Source: Achromobacter xylosoxidans (GTDB lineage: Bacteria > Pseudomonadota > Gammaproteobacteria > Burkholderiales > Burkholderiaceae_B). Taken from it: DNA of 64,000 bases. Location: the NCBI RefSeq assembly GCF_002192695.1, contig NZ_MTLG01000008.1:99567-163566 (forward strand). Direction: 5' to 3'. Shown one piece after another: positions 26,251-36,877 of the stretch (the first letter of the stretch is position 1; every line of letters starts with the position of its first letter). A model generated the notes under the pieces. It saw only the letters and a list, made by a program, of their open reading frames with translations. It searched no databases and had not been told where the DNA came from. A program made the position numbers and the translations under genes.

Positions 26251-26290
26251 TTTTGCATATCACTTTACTTACTGGCCTGGTGAAATCCCC

Positions 26291-27751
26291 ATGACAGTTG
26301 CTGCCGCCGCTTCTTCCCCCATGCCCTGGCAACCCGTGCGCCAGGCCGACGCCACCCTGGTGGCGCAGCTGGCCGACGGGCTGGCGCGCCGCATCGACGA
26401 ACAGGGCCTGCGGCCCGGCACCCGCCTGCCGTCGATCCGCAAAATGGCGGAACAGTCGGGCGTCAGCCGTTTCACCGTGGTCGAAGCCTACGACCGGCTG
26501 GTGGCGAGCGGCCTGGTGCAGTCGCGCCGTGGCGCCGGGTTCTTTGTGCGGGCGCGCAGCGGCCAACTGGCCGCGGTGGCCAGCGCGGCGCCCGCGTCGC
26601 TTGCGCCGCCTGCCCGGATCGACGTCGCCTGGCTGCTGCGCAGCATGTTCCGCGATACCAATCCCTCGGGCATGCCGGGCGGGGCGGGGCTGCTGCCGGC
26701 GGACTGGCTGGATCCCGAGATGGTGGCGGGCGCGGTGCGTGCCGTGGGGCGCTCGGTGCGCGGCCACCTGGTCAGCTATGGGCATCCCCAGGGCTTCGCG
26801 CCGCTGCGCCAGCAGATCGCCGCCTTCCTGCAGAACGAGGGCGTCCCGGCGCATCCGGAACACAACCTGCTTACGACCAACGGCGTCACGCACGGACTGG
26901 ACCTGATCGCGCGGCACCTGGTCAAGCCGGGCGACACCGTACTGGTCGAAGACCCGGCCTGGTTCGTCATCTTCGGCCGGCTGGCCGCCTTCGGCGCGCG
27001 CCTGATCGGCGTGCCGCGCGGCCCGGACGGCCCCGACACGGCGCTGCTGGAGCAACTGGCGGCCCAGCACAAACCCAAGCTTTTCATCATCAACGGTTCG
27101 GTGCACAACCCCACCGGCCACACGCTGTCGGCCGGCGCCGCCTACGACATCCTGCGCATCGCCGAACGCCACGATTTCCTGGTGGTCGAGGACGACACCT
27201 ACGGCGAACTGCATCCGGGCGGCGCCATGAAACTGGCCGCGCTGGACCGCCTGAAGCGGGTGATCCTGGTGGGCGGCTATTCCAAGATGCTGGCGGCCAG
27301 TCTGCGCGTGGGCTATCTGGCCGCCAATCCCGAGATCCTGCAGAAGCTCGCCGACCTGAAGATGCTGGCCGGCCTGACCTCGCCCGAGTTGGGCGAGCGG
27401 GTCATCCACCGCGTGCTGATGGAAGGGCAGTACCGCCGCCACATCGAGCGCGTGCGCCTGCGGGTGGACGACGCCCGCCAGCGCTGCCTGAAAGGCCTGT
27501 TGAAACTGGGGCTGACCGTGCACCACGAGCCGCACGCCGGCATGTTCGTGTGGGCCGATTACGGCCGCGATACCGAGGCGCTGGCGCGCGTGGCAGCCGA
27601 CCACGGCATGCTGCTGGCGCCGGGCACGCTGTTTTCCCCGTCCCAGGCGCCTTCGACCATGCTGCGCTTTTCAGTCACCATCGTGGATCACCGCGGCGTC
27701 TGGACCGATCTGGAAAAAATCTTCGCGCAAAACGCCGCGAGCAATCAATAA
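26291..27751 (+). CDS. MocR-type regulator (GntR HTH fused to class I aminotransferase domain)
   Basis: The 486-residue protein has a GntR winged helix (about residues 20-88, 'TRLPSIRKMAEQSGVSRFTV') and an aminotransferase fold. The latter has 'HNPTG' (272-276), 'VVEDDTYGEL' (298-307) and the PLP lysine in 'GGYSKMLAAS' (K332). It probably senses an amino acid or amine via PLP and controls the divergent EamA/LysE exporters. Confidence 0.93.
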   Translation: MTVAAAASSPMPWQPVRQADATLVAQLADGLARRIDEQGLRPGTRLPSIRKMAEQSGVSRFTVVEAYDRLVASGLVQSRRGAGFFVRARSGQLAAVASAAPASLAPPARIDVAWLLRSMFRDTNPSGMPGGAGLLPADWLDPEMVAGAVRAVGRSVRGHLVSYGHPQGFAPLRQQIAAFLQNEGVPAHPEHNLLTTNGVTHGLDLIARHLVKPGDTVLVEDPAWFVIFGRLAAFGARLIGVPRGPDGPDTALLEQLAAQHKPKLFIINGSVHNPTGHTLSAGAAYDILRIAERHDFLVVEDDTYGELHPGGAMKLAALDRLKRVILVGGYSKMLAASLRVGYLAANPEILQKLADLKMLAGLTSPELGERVIHRVLMEGQYRRHIERVRLRVDDARQRCLKGLLKLGLTVHHEPHAGMFVWADYGRDTEALARVAADHGMLLAPGTLFSPSQAPSTMLRFSVTIVDHRGVWTDLEKIFAQNAASNQ

Positions 27752-27789
27752 TAGAGAGCTATCCCGTTGAAGCCATTGAAGGAAACGCC

Positions 27790-28134
27790 ATGTCCGCACC
27801 CATCAAGCCCCTGACCCAGAATTTTGCCGTCGCGCCCCAGCTCGGCCCGGACGACATGGCGGACGTCGCCGCCGCCGGCTACAAGAGCGTCATCATCAAC
27901 CGTCCCGATTTCGAAGGCGGTCCGGACCAGCCCACCGCCGCGGACGTGTCCAAGGCCGCCCTGGCCGCCGGCCTGCAGATCGAATACCAGCCCGTGGTCG
28001 GCAGCGCCATGACCGCGGCCGACGTGGTGCGTTTCGCCGAGCTGCTGCGCACCCTGCCGGGTCCGGTCCTGGCCTACTGCCGCACCGGCACCCGCTGCAC
28101 CAATCTGTTTGCCGCCGCCCAGCAGCTGGGCTGA
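27790..28134 (+). CDS. DUF442/TIGR01244 family protein (rhodanese/phosphatase-like)
   Basis: The 114-residue protein matches the small N-terminal domain of beta-lactamase-hydrolase-like (BLH) proteins. Its active-site loop is 'LAYCRTGTRCTNL', a rhodanese-like CRxGxR with Cys near residue 97. The family is linked to sulfide or persulfide metabolism in proteins where it is fused to ETHE1 domains; here it stands alone. It starts 38 nt after the MocR gene on the same strand. Confidence 0.85.
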   Translation: MSAPIKPLTQNFAVAPQLGPDDMADVAAAGYKSVIINRPDFEGGPDQPTAADVSKAALAAGLQIEYQPVVGSAMTAADVVRFAELLRTLPGPVLAYCRTGTRCTNLFAAAQQLG

Positions 28135-28142
28135 ACGCGCGC

Positions 28143-28156
28143 TTGACGCGCGTCAA
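28143..28156. promoter_or_regulatory. FNR/ANR-like box upstream of uspA
   Basis: TTGAC-GCGC-GTCAA is a perfect FNR-type dyad (consensus TTGAT-N4-ATCAA), inside a 16-bp perfect palindrome at 28142-28157. It lies about 85 nt before the start of the universal stress gene, a class often induced at low oxygen. Confidence 0.5.
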
Positions 28157-28234
28157 GGCGCGCCGGGTTCGGTTGATGTGAACCTGGCGCGTTTCCGGTA
28201 GCATGGAGGTACCTCACAAACAGGAGCAGGCAAG

Positions 28235-28699
28235 ATGTTCAAGAAGATCCTGATTCCCACCGACGGTTCCCCGCTCTCGGCCCAAGCCGCCAATGCCGGT
28301 ATTTGCTTCGCGCGCTCCGTGGGCGCTGAAGTCGTCGCGCTCTACGTGACCCAGCCTTTCGCAGCCACCATCGGCTTCGACGGCATGGCCGCCGCCTACG
28401 CCATCACCGACGAAGACTACGAAAAAGCTTCCGCCGAGCAGGCCGACAAGTACCTCAAGCAGATCACCGACCGCGCCGACACCGCCGGCGTGAAGTCCGA
28501 GTCGCGCGCCGTGTCGAACTTCAACGTGGCCGACGGCATCGTGCAAGCCGCCGCCGACGCCGGTTGCGACCTGATCTTCATCGGCAGCCACGGCCGCAGC
28601 GGCCTGTCGCGCCTGCTGCTGGGCAGCGTCACCGCCAAGGTCCTGTCGCTGGCCAGCACGGCGGTGCTGGTGTACCGCGTCAAGGAAGAAAAGAAGTAG
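28235..28699 (+). CDS. uspA: Universal stress protein UspA family
   Basis: The 154-residue Rossmann-like protein begins 'MFKKILIPTDGSPLS' and ends with the ATP-binding motif 'GSHGRSGLSRLLLGSVTAKV' (G-x2-G-x9-G-S), so an ATP-binding USP is expected. A good ribosome site (AGGAGCAGG) precedes it. An FNR-like box upstream suggests control by oxygen, and an intrinsic terminator follows 64 nt after the stop, so it is probably monocistronic. Confidence 0.93.
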   Translation: MFKKILIPTDGSPLSAQAANAGICFARSVGAEVVALYVTQPFAATIGFDGMAAAYAITDEDYEKASAEQADKYLKQITDRADTAGVKSESRAVSNFNVADGIVQAAADAGCDLIFIGSHGRSGLSRLLLGSVTAKVLSLASTAVLVYRVKEEKK

Positions 28700-28763
28700 C
28701 CTGCACGGATACGCCGCTGTGGGCAGCCCCTGAGGCTCGCCCCAGGCTGGTGCATGGCAAACG

Positions 28764-28791
28764 AGCCCCTCCTGTCGGAGGGGCTTTTTTT
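28764..28791 (+). terminator. Intrinsic terminator after uspA
   Basis: A 9-bp GC-rich stem AGCCCCTCC/GGAGGGGCT with loop TGTC is followed directly by seven T residues. It lies 64 nt after the uspA stop. Confidence 0.92.
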
Positions 28792-28969
28792 ATCCTTGGC
28801 CCTTGCAGGGACTAGGCTTGTTTCTTGCCGTGCCGCGCGTAATATTTGTGAATCAGTGCGGGCGCGATTTCGCCATTCTCAAGCACCCTACGCGGCATGG
28901 CGCCCGCCGCGGCAAGGCCCGGTCGGGCTTGCCGTCTTCGCCCGGTAGTTCACTGCAAGGGAAGAGGCC

Positions 28970-31081
<2,112 letters not shown>

Positions 31082-31088
31082 GTCCGTT

Positions 31089-32045
31089 TCAGGCGGGGGC
31101 GGCGGCCGTGGCCGCCGCCGCGCGCATGCGCGACGAGGCCAGCTTCACGCCCAGCAGGATCATCACGAAGCCGTAGGCATGGAACAGCTGCGGGGCCTCG
31201 CCCAGCAGCGGCCAGGCCAGCAGCGCGGCATAGACCGGCACCAGGAACATCGACAGGCCCGCCGTGGCCGGTCCGGCCTGGCTGATCAGGCGGCCGTACA
31301 CGTAGTACGCGCCCAGGCTGGGCACCACCGCCAGGAACAGCAGCACCGCGGCCAGGCGCGGATCGCCCCAGGGCGGCGTGGCGCCGACCGCGGCCTCGAT
31401 CGCGGCAAACGGCGCCAGCGCCAGCACGCCGCCCAGCATCAGGGTCGCCAGCCGGGCGCTGTCCGGCACCGCGGGCAGGCTCAAGCGCTTTTGCAGCACG
31501 GTGTAGAAGGCCCAGCCGGTGGCGGCCAGCAGCACCCAGAGATCGCCTTGGCCGAAATCCAGGCGGGCCAGTGTCTGCGCGTCGCCGCGCGCCAGCACCA
31601 CCAGCACGCCGCCCAGCGCCAGCGCCAGGCCCGCGCCGCGCAGGGCTGACAGCGGCTTGCGCCAGATGACGGCTTCCAGCAGCGCCACCAGGATGGGGCT
31701 GCACGAAAAGATCAGCGCGATATTGGTCGCGCTGGTGTTCTGGGCGCCGATGTACTGCGGCGCCACGGCCACGCCCATGCCCAGCACCGCCAGCGGCGCC
31801 AGCGAGGGCAGGGCGCGCCACAGTGTCTTGCGATGCGCGCGCAGGGCGGGCGCGGCCAGCGGCAGCAGGATCAGCAGGGCGATCAGCCAGCGGCCGAAGG
31901 CCAGGAAAACAGGGGGAAGGTTGGCGTCGTGGGCCCAGCGGGCCGCCACCATGTTGGAGGCGAAGAGCGCCGGAGCGGCGAAAAGCATGGCGGTGCCGGA
32001 AAAGCCCAGGCCGGTTCTTGCGGGTGCTGCTGCTGCGAGAGACAT
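31089..32045 (-). CDS. EamA/DMT family transporter
   Basis: The 318-residue membrane protein has ten predicted helices in two EamA repeats ('FAAPALFASNMVAARWAHD' at the start; 'GPATAGLSMFLVPVYAALLA' in the second half). Substrate unknown; the divergent Lrp regulator suggests an amino acid. It converges with the EF-G gene (7 nt gap). Confidence 0.9.
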   Translation of the reverse strand: MSLAAAAPARTGLGFSGTAMLFAAPALFASNMVAARWAHDANLPPVFLAFGRWLIALLILLPLAAPALRAHRKTLWRALPSLAPLAVLGMGVAVAPQYIGAQNTSATNIALIFSCSPILVALLEAVIWRKPLSALRGAGLALALGGVLVVLARGDAQTLARLDFGQGDLWVLLAATGWAFYTVLQKRLSLPAVPDSARLATLMLGGVLALAPFAAIEAAVGATPPWGDPRLAAVLLFLAVVPSLGAYYVYGRLISQAGPATAGLSMFLVPVYAALLAWPLLGEAPQLFHAYGFVMILLGVKLASSRMRAAAATAAAPA

Positions 32046-32231
32046 GGTTTCCTGCCGCGCGGATCGGCGCGCGGCGTGCTGCGTTGATACTGCCGGCTTC
32101 CGCGTCGGGTTGTGCCGCAGCGTGGACGCCGAAATCGGACGGCCGGGATAGGTGGCCGTCTTGCTGGAAAGTCTACGGGCAGGAAAGCAAAATAGGTTTC
32201 CTGATTCACGCCATATTTGGGGAATATGGGA

Positions 32232-32269
32232 AATATCTATCTAATACAATTAGATTCTTAAGAGATATT
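32232..32269. promoter_or_regulatory. Nested palindromes between EamA and Lrp genes
   Basis: A perfect inverted repeat ATCTAAT-ACA-ATTAGAT (32239-32255) sits within a second one AATATCT/AGATATT (32232-32238 and 32263-32269). The AT-rich symmetric form resembles Lrp/AsnC operators. It lies 35 nt before the lrp start. Confidence 0.6.
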
Positions 32270-32289
32270 CTCCTTTTGCTGCGTCAACC

Positions 32290-32760
32290 ATGTCCACACC
32301 CCCCAAAATCGACGAAACCGACCGCAAGATCCTGCGCGCGCTGCGTGCGGACGGACGCCTCACCAACCTGAAGCTGGCCGAGCAGGTGGGCCTGTCGCCC
32401 ACGCCATGCTGGAACCGGGTCAAGGCGCTGGAAGAGGCGGGCGTGATCGAGGGCTACGCGGCCCTTTTGAACCAGAAGGCGCTGGGCCTGCCGGACACCG
32501 TCATGATCGAGGTGACGCTGGAACATCACGACGACGACACGCTGGCGCGCTTCGGCGAAGAGATCACGCGGCTGCCGGAAGTGGTCGAGGCCTTTCTCGT
32601 GACGGGCGAATACGACTACCTGATCAAGGTGGCGGTGGCGGGCACCGAAGGCTACGAGGAGTTCCTGCGCAAGCGGCTGTACAAGCTGCGCGGCGTGCGC
32701 CACAGCCGTTCCACCTTCGTGTTGCGGCGCCTGAAGCACACGCCTTCGGTCGAGCCCTGA
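32290..32760 (+). CDS. Lrp/AsnC family transcriptional regulator
   Basis: The 156-residue protein has an N-terminal HTH ('GRLTNLKLAEQVGLSPTPCW', residues ~22-41) and a C-terminal RAM domain that would bind amino acids and form octamers. It is divergent from an EamA exporter, so it probably controls export in response to an amino acid. The palindromes upstream suggest autoregulation. Confidence 0.92.
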   Translation: MSTPPKIDETDRKILRALRADGRLTNLKLAEQVGLSPTPCWNRVKALEEAGVIEGYAALLNQKALGLPDTVMIEVTLEHHDDDTLARFGEEITRLPEVVEAFLVTGEYDYLIKVAVAGTEGYEEFLRKRLYKLRGVRHSRSTFVLRRLKHTPSVEP

Positions 32761-32788
32761 GGCGGGCTGCGGCCGGACAGCGCCGGCG

Positions 32789-33598
32789 TCAGCCGTTGAT
32801 GAATGCCTCGATCGCGCCGTTGAAGGCGCGCGGATTGCCCAGGTTCATGCCATGCGACGATCCGGTGATCGTCACGCGCTGCGCTTGCGGCAGCCATTGC
32901 GACAGGGCATCCAAAACGGCCGGATAGGGCGCGGGGCTGAGCGCGCCGCCAATCAGCAGGGTCGGCAGCTTCAGCGTGCCGATCTGCGCGCGCGTCAGCG
33001 CTTCGGGCTTTTCCTCGGCCTGTCCGAACAGCGTGCCGACGTTGTCGCGCACCATCTCCTTGAACCACGGCACCATGCGGTGCCAGGTGTCGGGTCCGGT
33101 CACGGTATCCACGAACAGCGCCAGGCCGTCTTCGATCTCGCCGTCGCGGATGAGCGCCAGCGCGCGCTGGCGAAAGCCCCCGCGCAGGTCGTCGTCGCCG
33201 GGCAGCGGCAGGCCAGGATCGGCCAGGGTCAGGCTGCGCAGCGCGCCGGGCTGCTGCAGCGCCGCTTCCAGCGCCACGCGGCCGCCGCGGGAATGGCCCA
33301 CCAGATGGGCCGGTTCGCCCGCCACGGTATCGATGAATTCCAGCACGTCGCTGGCATGCTGTTCGATGGAAAAGCCGTCCCCCTCGCCGTCCCAGGTCTC
33401 GGGCCAGTAGCGGCGCAGGCAGACCGCCAGCACCCGGAACGACTTGCCCAGCGGCGCCATCTGCGACTTCCAATAGCGGCAGTCGGACAGGGAACCATGC
33501 ACCAGCACCAAGGGCGCGCCGCTGCCGTACTCGGTGTATGACAGGGCGTAGCCGCCGACCAGGGCGGTTTGCAGGGGCAGGACGGGTTCGGAACGCAT
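32789..33598 (-). CDS. Alpha/beta hydrolase
   Basis: The 269-residue protein has the alpha/beta-hydrolase landmarks: oxyanion 'LVHGSLSD', nucleophile elbow 'GHSRGG' and the terminal catalytic His in 'GSSHGMNLGN'. The ATG at 33598 is preferred over a longer reading. No signal peptide is seen, so it is cytoplasmic. Substrate unknown. It lies between a convergent Lrp gene and a divergent YbaK-type gene. Confidence 0.85.
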   Translation of the reverse strand: MRSEPVLPLQTALVGGYALSYTEYGSGAPLVLVHGSLSDCRYWKSQMAPLGKSFRVLAVCLRRYWPETWDGEGDGFSIEQHASDVLEFIDTVAGEPAHLVGHSRGGRVALEAALQQPGALRSLTLADPGLPLPGDDDLRGGFRQRALALIRDGEIEDGLALFVDTVTGPDTWHRMVPWFKEMVRDNVGTLFGQAEEKPEALTRAQIGTLKLPTLLIGGALSPAPYPAVLDALSQWLPQAQRVTITGSSHGMNLGNPRAFNGAIEAFING

Positions 33599-33729
33599 GG
33601 GTGTCGTATGGGGAAAGCCAGGAGCGCATTCTAGCCCGCTGGCGTCGCGCCCCGGCGCTGATAAACTCGTTTTCCGATGCGCTGGCACGGATGCCCGCGC
33701 CGATTTCCCAATTCAACGGAGCCGCCCTG

Positions 33730-34227
33730 ATGTCCCCCGAGTCTCTTGCCGCCTTGCCCGAATCCGCCCAACGCGTCGCGCGCCTGCTGCTGGAATTGGG
33801 GCATGACAAGCCCGTGGTCGTCCTGCCGCAAACCGGCAAGACTTCGGCGGAAGCGGCGGCGGGGCTAGGCTGCGAGGTCGCGCAGATCGCCAAGTCCATC
33901 ATCTTCCGGCGCGCCACGGATGACGCGCCGGTGCTGGTCATCGCCAGCGGCGCGAACCGCGTGGACGAGGCCAAGGTGGCCTCGCAGGTGGGCCCGCTGG
34001 CCAAGGCGGACGCGAAGTTCGTGCGCGACATGACCGGCTACGCGATCGGCGGTGTTTGCCCCATTGGTCATGCGGTCAAGCCGGTGATGCTGCTGGACGC
34101 GGATCTCTTCAACTACGACAGCCTGTGGGCCGCCGCCGGGCACCCGCATGCGGTGTTCAACCTGACGCCGCGGCAACTGGCGGACATGACCGGCGCGCCG
34201 GTCGTGGATGTGGCGCTGCGCGCCTGA
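33730..34227 (+). CDS. YbaK/ProX-type aminoacyl-tRNA deacylase
   Basis: The 165-residue protein has the editing-domain features 'AKSIIFRRATDDAPVLVIASG' (partial) with the catalytic-site lysine, 'GYAIGGVCPIGH' near residue 104, and 'ASGANRVDEAK'. Members hydrolyse mischarged tRNA, such as Cys- or Ala-tRNA-Pro. The ATG at 33730 has an ACGGAG site 8 nt upstream and is preferred over an ATG at 33691. Confidence 0.85.
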   Translation: MSPESLAALPESAQRVARLLLELGHDKPVVVLPQTGKTSAEAAAGLGCEVAQIAKSIIFRRATDDAPVLVIASGANRVDEAKVASQVGPLAKADAKFVRDMTGYAIGGVCPIGHAVKPVMLLDADLFNYDSLWAAAGHPHAVFNLTPRQLADMTGAPVVDVALRA

Positions 34228-34245
34228 AATCGCGCCTGCCCGCAA

Positions 34246-35061
34246 TCAGTGCGGGTGCGCTTGCAGTCCATCGATCAGCACCTGCCGCAAACCGCGCGAG
34301 CAGGTCTCCACCCGTCCTTCCACCCCGTAGACGGCCGCCAGCGAGGCGGGCGTGATCACGTCCGCCGGCAGGCCCGCCGCGTGCAGCCGGCCGTCATGGA
34401 TCATGACGACCCGGTCTGCGTGCTGTAGCGCCACGTTCAGGTCATGCAGCACGATGACGCTGATCAGGCCATGCTCCCGGGTTTCCTGCCGCAGCAGTTG
34501 CATGACATGGAACTGGTAATTCAGGTCCAGGGCCGACAGCGGTTCGTCCAGGAGCAGCACGCGCGGATGGCGGATCAATGCCTGCGCCAGCCCCACCAGC
34601 TGCTTCTGTCCGCCGGATAGCGAATCCAGGTACTGCAAGGCCAGATGGGCGATGCCCAGGCGCTCCAGCAGTCGGTCTATGGCCTGCATGTCCACCGGCG
34701 TGCCCAGGCCGTCGCCGGCCTTGGCCGCCACCAGCACGGATTCGAATACCCGCAAGTGCACCGCGGCAGGCAGGCCCTGGGGCAGATAGACCAGGTGCCG
34801 CGCGCGTTCGCCGAAGCTCTGGCGCAGCAGGTCGCGGCCGTCCAGGGTGACGTCGCCGGCGCGCGCGCGGACCAGGCCTGCCAGCGCCTTGAGCAAGGTC
34901 GACTTGCCGCTGCCGTTGGGGCCGAGCAGGGCGGTGACCTTACCGGCGGGCAGTTCGGGTATCGATAGCCCGTGCAGCACGTCCGCGCGCCCGTAGCCGG
35001 CCGTCAAGCCGCGCACGGCAAGCGCGGCTGCGGCTGTGGGTGCCGTGGGGGACTCGGTCAT
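34246..35061 (-). CDS. Iron-siderophore-type ABC transporter ATP-binding protein (FecE/FepC-like)
   Basis: The 271-residue ATPase has Walker A 'GPNGSGKST' (residues ~48-56), signature 'LSGGQKQLVGLAQAL', Walker B 'VLLLDEPLSALD' and 'VLHDLN'. It starts with the ATGA overlap of the permease gene. A substrate-binding protein is absent in the neighbourhood, so the periplasmic partner must be elsewhere. Confidence 0.92.
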   Translation of the reverse strand: MTESPTAPTAAAALAVRGLTAGYGRADVLHGLSIPELPAGKVTALLGPNGSGKSTLLKALAGLVRARAGDVTLDGRDLLRQSFGERARHLVYLPQGLPAAVHLRVFESVLVAAKAGDGLGTPVDMQAIDRLLERLGIAHLALQYLDSLSGGQKQLVGLAQALIRHPRVLLLDEPLSALDLNYQFHVMQLLRQETREHGLISVIVLHDLNVALQHADRVVMIHDGRLHAAGLPADVITPASLAAVYGVEGRVETCSRGLRQVLIDGLQAHPH

Positions 35062-36101
35062 GGCATCTGCCGGCGCAGCACGACCGACGCAAAGAAGGGG
35101 ATGCCGACCAGGGCGGTCACGATGCCCACCGGCACGATCACGCCCGGCATGAGGTTCTTGGAGGCGATCGACGCCAGCGACAGGATCACCGCGCCGACCA
35201 GCGCGCTGCCCGGCAGGAAGAATCGATGGTCCTCGCCAAACAGCCGCCGCGCGATGTGCGGCGCGACCAGGCCGATGAAGCCTATGGTGCCGACAAAGGC
35301 CACCGCCAGCGCCGATAGCAGGCTGACCCGGGCCAGCGCCGCGACGCGCACGCGGCGCACGTCCACGCCGAAGCTCGCGGCGCGGTCCTCGCCCAGGCGC
35401 AGCGCGGTCAGTTTCCAGGATTGGCGCATGGCCAGCGGCAGCGCCACGGCAAAGGCCGCAGCTAGCACGACGACCGTTGTCCAGCTGGAGCGCGACAGGC
35501 TGCCCATGGTCCAGAACACCAGGTTCTGCAGCGCCTCGGCGCTGGCCATGAACTGCACCAGCGACACCAGCGCATTGAAGGTGAACAGCATGGCGATGCC
35601 GAACAGCACCACGCCCGAGGTATTCATGCCGCCCCAGCGGGTCACGGCGTCCAGCATCAGCGCCGCCAGCAGCGCGAACAGGAAGGCGTTGCCCGCCACC
35701 AGCCAGCCGGCGGGGAGGCCGGGCACGCCCAGCTGCAACACGATGGCCAGCGAGGCGCCAAAGGCCGCGGCGGACGACACGCCCAGCGTGAACGGGCTGG
35801 CCAGGGGATTGTTCAGGATCGTCTGCATTTCCGCGCCCGCCATCCCCAGCGCCATGCCGACCAGCGCGGCCATAAGGGCGGAGGGCAGGCGGATGTCCCA
35901 CACGATCACGCGGGTGGTCGGATCGGCCGAGTCGGGATTGGTGAGCGTGCGCCACAGTTCGCCCCAGGGCAGGCCCGAGGGACCCACCGTGAAGTCGGCC
36001 AGCAGCGCAATGAAAAGCGCCGCCAGCAGCAGGGCGATAAGCCCTGCCCGGCGGCGCAGGATGTGCCGGTAAGCGGCAACCGCGCTTGCGGCAGGCGGCA
36101 T
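35058..36101 (-). CDS. Iron-siderophore-type ABC transporter permease (FecCD family)
   Basis: The 347-residue membrane protein carries the family motifs 'LASPFTLGVSSAAAFGASLA' and 'FVGTIGFIGLVAPHIARRL'. It forms the pore of a siderophore/heme/B12-type importer with the ATPase downstream. Its ATG overlaps the cpoB stop by 1 nt, placing it at the tail of the tol-pal operon. Confidence 0.93.
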   Translation of the reverse strand: MPPAASAVAAYRHILRRRAGLIALLLAALFIALLADFTVGPSGLPWGELWRTLTNPDSADPTTRVIVWDIRLPSALMAALVGMALGMAGAEMQTILNNPLASPFTLGVSSAAAFGASLAIVLQLGVPGLPAGWLVAGNAFLFALLAALMLDAVTRWGGMNTSGVVLFGIAMLFTFNALVSLVQFMASAEALQNLVFWTMGSLSRSSWTTVVVLAAAFAVALPLAMRQSWKLTALRLGEDRAASFGVDVRRVRVAALARVSLLSALAVAFVGTIGFIGLVAPHIARRLFGEDHRFFLPGSALVGAVILSLASIASKNLMPGVIVPVGIVTALVGIPFFASVVLRRQMP

Positions 36102-36790
36102 TACTGCAGCAGCTGCAGGCGGCTCTTGGCCGTGCTGGCGGCCGGCGTGGTCGGGTAGTCGCGGACGATGCGCTGCAGCGTGGTCTTGGCGCCGGCGCGG
36201 TTGTTCATTTCGATCTGGCTGCCGGCGATGACCAGCAAGGCGTCCGGCGCGCGCGCGTTGTCCGGGGCCTTCTGCACCATGGCGTTCAGCTGTTCGATGG
36301 CGCCCTTGAAATCCTTCAGCGCGTAGCGGCTGCTGCCCAGGTAGAACTGGGCGCTGGGCGCGAGCTGGCTGGCGGGATACAGGGCGGTGAAGGCGGCCAG
36401 CGATTCGGAGGCTTCCTTGTACTGGCCCTTGCGGAACAGATCGATCGCGCCGTCATAGGCGGCCTGCTCCTGGGCATCGCCAGCGGCGGCTCCCGGCGGA
36501 TTGGCGCTGCCCGCGGCGCCACCCGGCTTGGCCGAGGGCTGCTGGCGCGACACCAGTTCGAGCTGGTCGCGCAGTTGCGCGACTTCCTGCTGCAAGGCCT
36601 GGATCTGGTCGGCCAATTGCAGCTTGGCGCGCTGGCTTTGTTCGTTCTGTTGCTGCACCTGTTGGCGCAAATCCAGGATGGCCCGGCGGGCTTCATCATC
36701 GGAAAAAGCGTGGGCGGGCACCGCAAGGGTCGCAAACACCAAGCCGGTGGCCGCAATCAGAGGACGCAGGGACAGAACGTTATCGCGCAT
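36101..36790 (-). CDS. cpoB: Cell division coordinator CpoB / tol-pal system protein YbgF
   Basis: The 229-residue periplasmic protein has a signal peptide (about 1-28, ending 'AHAFS'), a coiled coil at about 35-85, a Gly/Ala linker, and C-terminal tetratricopeptide repeats ('AYDGAIDLFRKGQYKEA' onward). CpoB coordinates peptidoglycan synthesis with outer-membrane constriction through Tol-Pal. It lies downstream of pal beyond a strong hairpin. Confidence 0.93.
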   Translation of the reverse strand: MRDNVLSLRPLIAATGLVFATLAVPAHAFSDDEARRAILDLRQQVQQQNEQSQRAKLQLADQIQALQQEVAQLRDQLELVSRQQPSAKPGGAAGSANPPGAAAGDAQEQAAYDGAIDLFRKGQYKEASESLAAFTALYPASQLAPSAQFYLGSSRYALKDFKGAIEQLNAMVQKAPDNARAPDALLVIAGSQIEMNNRAGAKTTLQRIVRDYPTTPAASTAKSRLQLLQ

Positions 36791-36816
36791 GAAAATTCCC
36801 GGGGTATAAAAGCAAA

Positions 36817-36846
36817 CGTCGGGACGGCCGGTTGACCGTCCCGACG
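36817..36846 (-). terminator. Terminator-like hairpin between pal and cpoB
   Basis: An 11-bp perfect stem CGTCGGGACGG/CCGTCCCGACG with an 8-nt loop is followed on the minus strand by TTTGCTTTTATA. It likely lowers transcription into cpoB and the iron ABC genes. Confidence 0.6.
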
Positions 36847-36877
36847 CGTGGTAGGGCTCTAGACTATACGAAAAAGC

